Made by a program: the position numbers and the translations under genes
Shown: positions 17,846 through 25,414 of the stretch, one piece after another
How the letters are laid out: every line of letters starts with the position of its first letter
How positions within the stretch are numbered: position 1 is the first letter of the stretch
NCBI GenBank assembly: GCA_001314845.1
Contig: LJZQ01000017.1
Span: 16,054-80,053 of the forward strand
Direction of reading: 5' to 3'
From: Marinobacter excellens HL-55
Lineage (GTDB): Bacteria; Pseudomonadota; Gammaproteobacteria; Pseudomonadales; Oleiphilaceae
Length of the DNA: 64,000 bases
Notes under the pieces: model-generated
What the model was told of the DNA's origin: nothing
What the model saw: the letters and a program-made list of their open reading frames with translations, nothing else
The model's database searches: none

Positions 17846-19783
17846 ATGAAACGCCTGATCACTCTTACTGTTCCTTTGCTCTCTCTTGTTATCGCCGGCT
17901 GCGGTGAAGAATCCGATCGGTTGCCGGTTGATGGCCGCGATTTCGATGGGGTTGATTACAGCGAGCCCGCGCCATACCAAGGGCGTGTGATCGACGGCTA
18001 CCTCAACAATGCCAGGGTGTGGCTGGATATTGATGGTGATGGTCAGTTCACCCCTGGCCCGCTGGAGGTGGAATTGGCCAACGGCGCCGTGGTCACGCTG
18101 GAAGAAGGCGAACCCACGGCCATGAGTGGTCCGGGTGGCAGGTTCGCTATCGACATCTCTGCACTGAGCGTTAACCCGTCGGTGGGCCCCAATCTGGACC
18201 CCAGGAAGTACCCGCTATACGCCCTGGCCATTCCCGGCAAAACCCTGGAGGAAACGTCCCGGGGCGACGTGCTGGTAGAGAATGCCTACCTGATGTCAGC
18301 CAGCCCAGGCATCCGTAACGTGACACCGCTGACCACATTGGCTCGATTCCGCGCAGGCGCCGCTCGCCGCAACAGTTTGAGCCCGATCAGTGAAAGCCAG
18401 TTGGCGGATCTGGATGGCCTGAACCTCTGGCAGGACTACATTGTTGCGGGTGATCAGCGCGCTCACGCCTACGCCAGGGCCCTGGCCCGCTTCATGGCCA
18501 GCCAGATTCCGGACAGCTATAACGAGGTGCTCTCGCGCCCAGAAAGTGACGGTACCGAACGGCAATTGAGTAAAGATGCGGTGTTTCTGTTGGGCTATTC
18601 CCTGGTGCAGAATGCGGGGGATGTTATTGCCATTGTTGATGCTGCTGCGGCAGGCAATTACGAGAATCTGGATACCGATTCGCTGGTGTTGCCTGACGTG
18701 CCGGTGGCGCTGGCCAATCCGGTGCTGTTGACCCGTTTGAAGGTATCGGCGGACTCCAGGCGGGGGCAGGATCTGCCTACGGGCACCTCCGATCTCGATA
18801 TGTCTGCGGAACTGTTCTTTGATTACTCCGAAGACGGCCAGTTGCTCTCTGTGTCCAGTCGCGGCTGCCTGGCGCCTTCCTTGCCCGAGTTCGCTCGCCT
18901 GATTCAGGTGAACGGTTATATGGCGCAACTGAAAACCCAGTGGCTGCCTTCAGCCTCTCTCTCCCGCCAAAGTCGACAGCGCTATGAGGAAGAGGGCGAG
19001 GCCATCCACGAGCGGATAGTCTTCGATTGGGACAATCAGCAAGCGTTTTTCGATACCGTAACCAGCTGCCATGAACAGACCCTGGCGGTGTATCCGGAAA
19101 GCTCAGAGCTGGATGGAACACCGGAGCTTTCCTGGAGCTGGAATCAGGGCGCCGCGGAGATAGAGTTGGTTGAGCACCTGGGAGTTGCAGGAAGTGAGCG
19201 GCGAACCTTCACGACACTGGCGGCCAACTCGCCATCGGAAGAGCTGGAGGCAGGTGCGCCGGATTGGGTGACCGGTTACCGGGTACTGGCGGAGGAGGCG
19301 ACGGAAGCAGAACTCAGTTTCACCACGCCCGATGAGGCCTGCGAACCTGAAGGTACCGACCGAACACCGGTTGATGAGGCGGCACCCTATGTCACCCGAC
19401 TATTCCCGTTTGATTACGCCGGCAATACAGAGGCCGCTAACAACTTCGGGCCCCGAGCCTATGAGTACGAAGCCCGTGAAGTGGACGGACTGGCCATAGA
19501 GCGATTGCTGAAACTGCCGTTCCTGGACACTGCAACGGCTAATCTCGATGGGGTCAGCCCCGGTGATGGCGCCTTCCAATGGTCGCTCTACTACCCCCGG
19601 CTGGATGCCGACAGCCTGAAGCCCGACCTGCCAAACTTGATCCAGACGGCGTACCTGCTGGATGTGACAACCGTGGCCGGTTGTGGTGCCCGGTTCCAGA
19701 ATGCGCCGAGAAACGCCTATGCCAGGTTAGATTATCAGTATCAGACCCTGTCGGATTACCTGGTGGGTTTGCTGGCGGAGTGA
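17846..19783 (+). CDS. Large putative lipoprotein of unknown function
   Basis: 645-residue protein I cannot assign to a named family. From ATG 17846 a signal peptide ends in the lipobox VIAGC (Cys19), so it should be lipidated. Soon after comes VIDGYLNNARVWLDIDGDGQFTPGP, an acidic calcium-loop-like segment that I associate with surface lipoproteins of marine gammaproteobacteria. The remainder is acidic and aromatic-rich with few cysteines. There are no repeats or membrane segments beyond the signal. It stands alone between a terminator-like hairpin and decayed DNA. ATG 17834 is an alternative start. Confidence 0.8.
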   Translation: MKRLITLTVPLLSLVIAGCGEESDRLPVDGRDFDGVDYSEPAPYQGRVIDGYLNNARVWLDIDGDGQFTPGPLEVELANGAVVTLEEGEPTAMSGPGGRFAIDISALSVNPSVGPNLDPRKYPLYALAIPGKTLEETSRGDVLVENAYLMSASPGIRNVTPLTTLARFRAGAARRNSLSPISESQLADLDGLNLWQDYIVAGDQRAHAYARALARFMASQIPDSYNEVLSRPESDGTERQLSKDAVFLLGYSLVQNAGDVIAIVDAAAAGNYENLDTDSLVLPDVPVALANPVLLTRLKVSADSRRGQDLPTGTSDLDMSAELFFDYSEDGQLLSVSSRGCLAPSLPEFARLIQVNGYMAQLKTQWLPSASLSRQSRQRYEEEGEAIHERIVFDWDNQQAFFDTVTSCHEQTLAVYPESSELDGTPELSWSWNQGAAEIELVEHLGVAGSERRTFTTLAANSPSEELEAGAPDWVTGYRVLAEEATEAELSFTTPDEACEPEGTDRTPVDEAAPYVTRLFPFDYAGNTEAANNFGPRAYEYEAREVDGLAIERLLKLPFLDTATANLDGVSPGDGAFQWSLYYPRLDADSLKPDLPNLIQTAYLLDVTTVAGCGARFQNAPRNAYARLDYQYQTLSDYLVGLLAE

Positions 19784-20276
19784 TTTGAGCTCGTCGGGTT
19801 GTGGCTTCCGAGGTTAGGCGAGGGGCCAGGGCTCAGGAGTCCAGATTCGCCAGAACGTTAGTGCATCAGACATGAATGGGCTTTTTTATTATTTCACTAT
19901 TAACGCGTCCAGCCTCCGAATAGGTCCAGTTGCCCCCCGATCATAACTAAAAGCGAACATTTGCTTTAGGCACCACGTTGGTGGAAAGCTCAGTGAATAA
20001 AGTGCCCACCAATATGTTGCATTATTATTTTCAGGCTGGCTGACCTGGCCTCACTCGAGGTGCGGTCTACCGAGAGCGTTGCATAGCGCCTGTTTGTCTG
20101 CTGATTACCTCCCTGGCCAGGAAAGCGAAAGACAGTCGGTTCGTTTCAAAAGCATGGAGCACAGACAGATTAAAAGGTCAGCATGCTGATTAGTGTTGCT
20201 ACATAAATCGACCTTGCTCTCTACCACTCGTGGATGGCGCGGGATATCTGCGAAGGTTTAAACAGCTCAGTCTGAG
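19784..20276. other. Non-coding stretch with no supported gene
   Basis: I see no credible reading frame here. It contains a short inverted pair TTGGTGG (19978-19984) and CCACCAA (20006-20012). It also contains AGGCGAGGGG (19816-19825) followed by AGTCCAGATTC (19838-19848), a pairing that recurs about 800 bases on. Base use is more mixed than in neighbouring genes, in keeping with decayed DNA. Confidence 0.5.
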
Positions 20277-20532
20277 CACCGGCTGGAGTCGTATTATATG
20301 GAGGCTGGCAATAATTTCGTTCGGTTAGTGAAGTCTTGATAGTGTTGGATCTATCTGTGCTGATCAAACCCTGCCCAAAGTGACAGAAAGCTTTAGGGAC
20401 GAACTCAGTAAGCTCGGTGGCAAGAGGCAGGTTCCCTATCTGGTTGACGACAATACTCTGGTTCTGGGTAGCTCGACAAAGTCTCGGCGATTCGCTCTCA
20501 AACTGAAGCAAATACCAGTCATCTCTTTTTGA
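20277..20532 (+). pseudogene. Glutathione S-transferase N-terminal-domain remnant
   Basis: The plus strand reads as a broken thioredoxin-fold GST N-terminal segment. In one frame VLYGGWQ, a TAA (20312-20314), then RSVSEVLIVLDLSVLIKPCPK run into a TGA at 20381. One frame over, FRDELSKLGGKRQVPYLVDDNT continues the domain and ends at 20532 after unrelated residues. The order (strand, helix, Pro-rich turn, GGKxQVPYLVDxNT) matches GST/glutaredoxin-like N-terminal domains. With one stop, one frameshift and no C-terminal half, it cannot be functional. The minus-strand open frame over the same bases is a shadow. Confidence 0.6.
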
Positions 20533-20619
20533 TCTCAGCGCTTCTATTACACAGCTGTCCTGATTGCCACGTCGGGGTTGGCCATTGATTGGAGGTGGTG
20601 CCGGGTAAGTTCGATGATA

Positions 20620-20658
20620 GGCGAGGGGATTCTGATGGACCGGCGTAAGTCCAGACTC
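20620..20658. repeat. Second copy of a degenerate paired motif
   Basis: AGGCGAGGGG (20620-20629) followed by AGTCCAGACTC (20648-20658) echoes the pair at 19816-19848, with different spacing. The two copies bracket the GST remnant. This may be the edge of an old insertion or a coincidence. Confidence 0.3.
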
Positions 20659-20660
20659 TA

Positions 20661-20705
20661 ATTAAAGATGCACCGGTTGTAGAGTATGATTAAACGCGCA
20701 CCGGT
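20661..20705. repeat. Tandem 17-base direct repeat upstream of fbpB
   Basis: ATTAAAGATGCACCGGT (20661-20677) and ATTAAACGCGCACCGGT (20689-20705) match at 14 of 17 positions and are spaced 28 bases start to start, about 100 nt before fbpB. The arrangement suggests a double operator; the protein is unknown. It does not resemble a Fur box. Confidence 0.4.
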
Positions 20706-20801
20706 ATGGCATTGTCAGGTCCGTGATTGCCGGTTCGTTATTTTTCATAGTGCCATTGTATCCCTTATACTTCGCAAACTTATCTGTTCTTCGTAGGCTG
20801 T

Positions 20802-22514
20802 ATGGCTAATTATACGACATCGCAAACAAGCGGTTTGACAGGCTCCGGTACCGGAGCCTGTGCGGCCGGTCATCGCGCCCGCCGTTTCAGCGCCTGGACG
20901 GTCAGTACTTTCCTGATTGCGTTGCTGGTTGCCCTGCCAGTTCTGGTTATATTGGCCCACGTGTTTTTCCCGTCCGGCGGGGTCTGGCAACACCTGGTTA
21001 GTACCGTGCTCGGCAGATATCTGAGCAACACGGTGATTCTGAGCCTGTCGGTGGCTATTGGCACCACCTTGATCGGCACCGCCTGTGCCTGGCTGGTGGT
21101 GATGTGCCGTTTTCCCGGCAGGCGTCTGTTCGAGTGGGCACTTTTACTACCCCTTGCTGTACCGACTTACGTCATAGCTTACGCCTACACCGATTTCCTG
21201 CAGTTCGCAGGGCCATTACAGAGTACGCTGCGTGACTGGTTTGGCTGGGAGTTTGGCGACTACTATTTTCCGGATATTCGATCGTTGGGTGGCGCATCCC
21301 TGCTGATTACCATGGTGCTCTATCCCTATGTTTACCTGCTTGCCCGGGCCTCTTTCATGGAGCAGTCGGTAAGCGCGCTTGATGTCGGCCGAACTCTGGG
21401 CCTCGGCCCCTGGCGAATGTTCAAACGCATTGCCCTGCCGCTGTCGCGTCCCGCCATTATCGGCGGGGTCTCACTGGTACTAATGGAAACGCTGAACGAG
21501 TTCGGGGCGGTCCAGTTCTTTGGTGTGGATACCTTCACGACCGGCATCTATCGCACCTGGTTTGGTCTGGGTGAGCCGGTGGCGGCTGCGCAGCTGGCGG
21601 CCTGTCTGCTGGTGTTCGTGGTATTGGTTGTGGTTCTTGAAAGGGTTTCCCGCGGGGGCAAGCAATACCATACCTCGGCGCGCTACCAGGCTCTGCCGGA
21701 GTATTCGCTCAAATCCGGACAGGCCGCCCTGGCTTTTCTGGTGTGCTTCCTGCCAATTCTGATCGGGTTCATTGTGCCAGCGCTGATCCTCTTGGAAATG
21801 GCCATTACCACCGGCGATGCCCTTTTCGGTACTCGCCTCCTGGAGTTCGCGTTCAACAGCTTCATCCTGGCATCGAGCGCGGCGCTGGTGGCCGTTGGTC
21901 TTGCAGTTATGCTGAGCTATGGTGCACGCCTGAATCCGAGTCCCTGGGTCAGGGGCGCCAATCGGATTGCAGCCATGGGCTATGCCATCCCGGGGTCGGT
22001 TGTTGCGGTTGGCATCATGATCCCCCTGGCCTGGGCAGACCAGCAGTTGAATCTTTTTCTCCGGGATAGCTTTGGCTTTATGGTGGGATTGGTACTCAGT
22101 GGCAGTGCATTTGTCCTGATCTATGCCTATACCGTGCGTTTCCTGGCGGTGTCGTTCAACACCGTCGAGGCCAGTCTCGGGAAAGTGACGCCGTCCATGG
22201 ACGCAGCGGCCCGCACGCTGGGCCAAACAGCAGGTGGGACTCTGCGCAAGGTGCACACGCCAATCATGCGCAGCAGTCTGCTGGCAGCAGGTATTCTGGT
22301 GTTCGTGGATGTGATGAAGGAACTGCCGGCCACCATCATTCTCAGGCCATTCAACTTTGATACGCTGGCGGTGCGTGCATACAGCCTGGCCTCTGACGAG
22401 CGGCTGGCAGAATCCGCCATGTCCTCCCTAGCCATTGTTGCCGTGGGCATCATTCCTGTGGTGACTCTCAGCCTGGCGATGCGCCGATCTCGTCCGGGCA
22501 AGGACCGGGGTTAA
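20802..22514 (+). CDS. fbpB: Iron(III) ABC transporter permease FbpB-type
   Basis: 570-residue fused permease of the ferric-ion SfuB/FbpB group, with two binding-protein-dependent transport domains of about six membrane segments each. EAA-type loops that contact the ATPase are visible in both halves: DVGRTLGLGPWRMFKRIALPLSRP and DAAARTLGQTAGGTLRKVHTPIM. It faces the fbpC gene tail to tail, with the last four bases of each gene overlapping. It is therefore separately transcribed from its partners. The substrate call rests on family type and on the adjacent FbpA. Confidence 0.9.
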   Translation: MANYTTSQTSGLTGSGTGACAAGHRARRFSAWTVSTFLIALLVALPVLVILAHVFFPSGGVWQHLVSTVLGRYLSNTVILSLSVAIGTTLIGTACAWLVVMCRFPGRRLFEWALLLPLAVPTYVIAYAYTDFLQFAGPLQSTLRDWFGWEFGDYYFPDIRSLGGASLLITMVLYPYVYLLARASFMEQSVSALDVGRTLGLGPWRMFKRIALPLSRPAIIGGVSLVLMETLNEFGAVQFFGVDTFTTGIYRTWFGLGEPVAAAQLAACLLVFVVLVVVLERVSRGGKQYHTSARYQALPEYSLKSGQAALAFLVCFLPILIGFIVPALILLEMAITTGDALFGTRLLEFAFNSFILASSAALVAVGLAVMLSYGARLNPSPWVRGANRIAAMGYAIPGSVVAVGIMIPLAWADQQLNLFLRDSFGFMVGLVLSGSAFVLIYAYTVRFLAVSFNTVEASLGKVTPSMDAAARTLGQTAGGTLRKVHTPIMRSSLLAAGILVFVDVMKELPATIILRPFNFDTLAVRAYSLASDERLAESAMSSLAIVAVGIIPVVTLSLAMRRSRPGKDRG

Positions 22515-23638
22515 CGCCAGGTTTCTGCCTCAAACAGGAAAACCTGGAACATATCCAGCTCAAGGGAGACTGCCTGACCTTCCTCTGGCAGAAACACCCC
22601 CGGCACTTTGGCGTGCAGGTGCATCTCCTGACCGTCTGGTCCATGGGCGCAAATGTGCAACAGGCTGGTGGGTCCCAGCAGGCGTGACATCAGAACATGG
22701 CTGGTGCGATCGTCCCCGGCCTTCCCCTCCAGCAGCGTCACTTTGACGGCTTCCGGGCGTATCAGAATCTTGATATTGCTGCCTTCCCTGAATCGTGAGG
22801 CATCCAGCCGGCCCAGGGGCGTTGCTACAAGGCCGTTCTTCACGATGCCACGGTGCTCGTTCACCTGACCGAAAAAATTGACCACGAACGGCTCGGCAGG
22901 ATTGCAGTAGAGGTCCGTCGGGGTGCCCGTCTGCACAATCTCGCCGTTTCGCATCAGGGCGATGCGATCCGCCATGAACATGGCTTCCTCGGGATCATGG
23001 GTGACCAGCAGGGTCGCAGTGTTCAATTCCTTGAGCACATGCAGAGTGTCGTCCCGGATTTGATCACGCAGGCGGGCATCCAGGCTGGAAAAGGGCTCAT
23101 CCAGCAGCATTACCCTGGGTGATGGGGCGAGGGCTCTCGCGAGGGCTACCCTTTGCTGCTGGCCTCCCGACAGGGTGTGCGGGTAGACATTGGCGGAGTC
23201 GGCCATGCCCAGACGTTCCAACAGTTCGAGTGCCCGGGCTCGTTTCTGCTTCTTGGGCATGGAGCTGATGCCAAAGCAGACGTTCTCCAGAACCGTCAGG
23301 TGCGGGAAAAGCGCAGATTCCTGGAAGGCCAGACCGACGTTGCGCTTTTCGGGCGGCACCTGGACGCCATCGGGTGCAGAAACCAGCGACTTGCCAAGAA
23401 AGACCTTGCCGCCTGAAGGAACCTGAAGCCCCGCTGCGATGCGCAGCAGGGTGGTTTTGCCGCAGCCAGATGGCCCAAGCAGGCACACCACCTCACCTGC
23501 CTCCAGATGCAGGTTGATGTCCCTGACAACGCTATCGCCGTGAAATTGGCAGTGCACACGGTCAAGCATGAGTGAAGGGCCCGACAGACCGTTCTCGAGT
23601 TGGTCATTGTAGGCGGGGCTTTGCTGATAAATGCTCAT
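22511..23638 (-). CDS. fbpC: Iron(III) ABC transporter ATP-binding protein FbpC-type
   Basis: 375-residue ABC ATPase that energises the FbpB permease. Nucleotide-binding motifs are complete: Walker A GPSGCGKTT, Q-loop VGLAFQESALFPHLT, signature LSGGQQQR, Walker B VMLLDEPFSSLD and the His switch LLVTHDPEEA. A C-terminal TOBE-like region of about 130 residues follows. ATG 23638 is chosen over the TTG at 23650. It is divergent from fbpA and shares the 180-bp control region. Confidence 0.92.
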   Translation of the reverse strand: MSIYQQSPAYNDQLENGLSGPSLMLDRVHCQFHGDSVVRDINLHLEAGEVVCLLGPSGCGKTTLLRIAAGLQVPSGGKVFLGKSLVSAPDGVQVPPEKRNVGLAFQESALFPHLTVLENVCFGISSMPKKQKRARALELLERLGMADSANVYPHTLSGGQQQRVALARALAPSPRVMLLDEPFSSLDARLRDQIRDDTLHVLKELNTATLLVTHDPEEAMFMADRIALMRNGEIVQTGTPTDLYCNPAEPFVVNFFGQVNEHRGIVKNGLVATPLGRLDASRFREGSNIKILIRPEAVKVTLLEGKAGDDRTSHVLMSRLLGPTSLLHICAHGPDGQEMHLHAKVPGVFLPEEGQAVSLELDMFQVFLFEAETWR

Positions 23639-23741
23639 TTGCCGATCCAACCTTCTGATACAAACTCCATGGAAGTTCAGATTGTAATCTTGTTGCGTCT
23701 GATTGTGTATTGAATACGTAAAAGCGACTGATTCCTATTTA

Positions 23742-23794
23742 TTGACTTATTCACCAAGGTTGGTTTTAATCACATGTAAATACAAATCGTTATT
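23742..23794 (+). promoter_or_regulatory. fbpA promoter with overlapping candidate Fur box
   Basis: TTGACT (23742-23747) and TTTAAT (23765-23770) are separated by 17 bases. Just after the -10, GTAAATACAAATCGTTATT (23776-23794) matches the Fur consensus at 12 of 19 positions, best in the right half. This places a repressor site over the expected transcription start. The Fur call is inference from weak similarity plus the iron-uptake context. Confidence 0.5.
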
Positions 23795-23832
23795 ACCATT
23801 AATAACGCTCAACAACCAAGGAGATTGATCCC

Positions 23833-24855
23833 GTGGTATCTCATAAAGCGAAGTTGGCAGCCTCTGTACTGGCAGCAACCCTGGCGGCAACCAGTGTATC
23901 CGCGAGTGAAGTGAACCTGTACTCCGCCCGGCACTATGATTCCGATCAGGCTATTTACAATGCTTTCACAGAGGAAACCGGCATCAAGGTGAACCTCATC
24001 GAAGGCAAGTCTGACGCACTGATCCAGCGGATCAAGCGCGAGGGTGTCGCCAGCCCGGCGGATATCCTGATCACGGTCGACGCGGGCAACCTCTGGCGTG
24101 CTGACCAGGAAGGTATTTTCCAGCCGGTCGATTCTGAAACCCTGAACAGCCGTCTGCCGGACACCCTGCGGCACCCTGAAGGCCACTGGTTTGGCTTCAG
24201 TCAGCGCCTGCGCGTGATCTACTACGATCGCTCAGATTTCGATCCGGCCCAGATCAGCCAGTACGAAGATCTGGCGAAGCCCGAGTTCGAGGGCGAAATC
24301 TGCATCCGTTCATCCAGCAACATCTACAACCAGTCTCTGCTGGCCAGCATGGTCGAGCACCATGGTGAAGAAGCCGCGCAGGAATGGGCACAGGGTGTTT
24401 TGGACAACATGGCTCGTGATCCCCAGGGTGGCGATACTGACCAGATTCGTGCAGTCGCCGCCGGCGAATGTAACCTGGCCGTTGGCAACCACTACTACTA
24501 TGCCCGTCTGCTGAACTCCGACGATGTTGCTGATCGTGAAGTGGCCCGTGAAGTCGGCATCATCTTCCCGAACCAGGACGGTCGGGGTGTTCACGCCAAT
24601 ATCGGTGGTGCGGGCGTCGTAGCCACTGCACCGAACAAAGACAACGCGGTGCGGTTCCTGGAGTTCCTGGCTTCCGATACGGCCCAGCAGATCTTCGCCG
24701 AGAGCAACCACGAGTACCCGGCAGTAGAGGGTGTTCTGAAGAACCCGGTGCTGGATTCCTGGGGTAACCTGAACATTGATGACGTCAATGTCAGTGTACT
24801 GGGTACCAACAATCCGGAAGCGGTTAAGATCTTTGATAGGGTTGGTTGGCGTTGA
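23833..24855 (+). CDS. fbpA: Periplasmic iron(III)-binding protein FbpA-type
   Basis: 340-residue solute-binding protein that captures ferric ion in the periplasm and delivers it to FbpBC. The signal peptide is cleaved near SVSASEVNLYS. The mature protein starts with the family's VNLYSARHYDSDQ and carries the Tyr-rich metal-site segment NHYYYARLL. GTG start at 23833 with AAGGAG at 23818-23823. It is followed by a strong terminator, so it is a single-gene transcript. Confidence 0.93.
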   Translation: MVSHKAKLAASVLAATLAATSVSASEVNLYSARHYDSDQAIYNAFTEETGIKVNLIEGKSDALIQRIKREGVASPADILITVDAGNLWRADQEGIFQPVDSETLNSRLPDTLRHPEGHWFGFSQRLRVIYYDRSDFDPAQISQYEDLAKPEFEGEICIRSSSNIYNQSLLASMVEHHGEEAAQEWAQGVLDNMARDPQGGDTDQIRAVAAGECNLAVGNHYYYARLLNSDDVADREVAREVGIIFPNQDGRGVHANIGGAGVVATAPNKDNAVRFLEFLASDTAQQIFAESNHEYPAVEGVLKNPVLDSWGNLNIDDVNVSVLGTNNPEAVKIFDRVGWR

Positions 24856-24911
24856 TTGCAGCGCCGCTGCCCTAAACGGGTAGTATTTGAGAAGATCTGT
24901 TGCATGAAAAC

Positions 24912-24945
24912 AAGTGGGCGCTACTTTGGCGCCCACTTTTTTTCT
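24912..24945 (+). terminator. Rho-independent terminator of fbpA
   Basis: AGTGGGCGC/GCGCCCACT stem with a short loop followed by seven T residues, about 57 nt after the fbpA stop. Confidence 0.9.
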
Positions 24946-25414
24946 GTCTTGACCTTCAATTGGGCTTTATCCAGTTGCGGTGAACATTTCGAAAAAGCTC
25001 ATTGTGCCCAGTGAGCGGCTTTTTTGTGCGAAGCGGTGGTGTTCTTTGCAAAGGAGCAGTTCTGAGGTGTCAGACGATTCAAAGCTGCCGTAGTCCTTTC
25101 CCCACACGTCTTATGTGCCGATTTTTGAAACTGTCAGCCAGCGGTTGTTAAGCTTGGATATCTCGCCCTGAGCCTGCATGGGCAGAGGTGACTCAGCTCA
25201 TACTGTCATCCATCAGAGGGATCCACAGCGACAGCGGAGGCACGATCGTCACATGGTCATCAAAGTGGTTGAAATGGCTGTCTTGCAGTGTGTTTGTAAA
25301 TCGCCTAGTCCGTTCTTTAATATCGAACAATCTAATAAGATATATATATTTTTGTTTGCAGCAAAAGCCTTGGATACTACGCGGACTAAATACTTCTGAT
25401 CCCGAGGTCCTCGC
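24946..25414. other. Intergenic leader region before the dab operon
   Basis: No gene is supported here. A second hairpin, GCTCATTG/CAGTGAGC followed by six T residues, lies at about 24996-25023 and probably backs up the fbpA terminator. The last 100 bases before dabB (about 25310-25370) are notably A+T-rich and likely hold the dab promoter, though no clean -35/-10 pair is visible. CGAGGTCCTCG at 25402-25412 is an inverted repeat over the dabB ribosome-binding site. Confidence 0.45.

Noticed and set aside
20221..20511. 96-codon open frame on the minus strand in the gap before fbpB
   Set aside because: The opposite strand explains these bases better as a broken GST-like domain.
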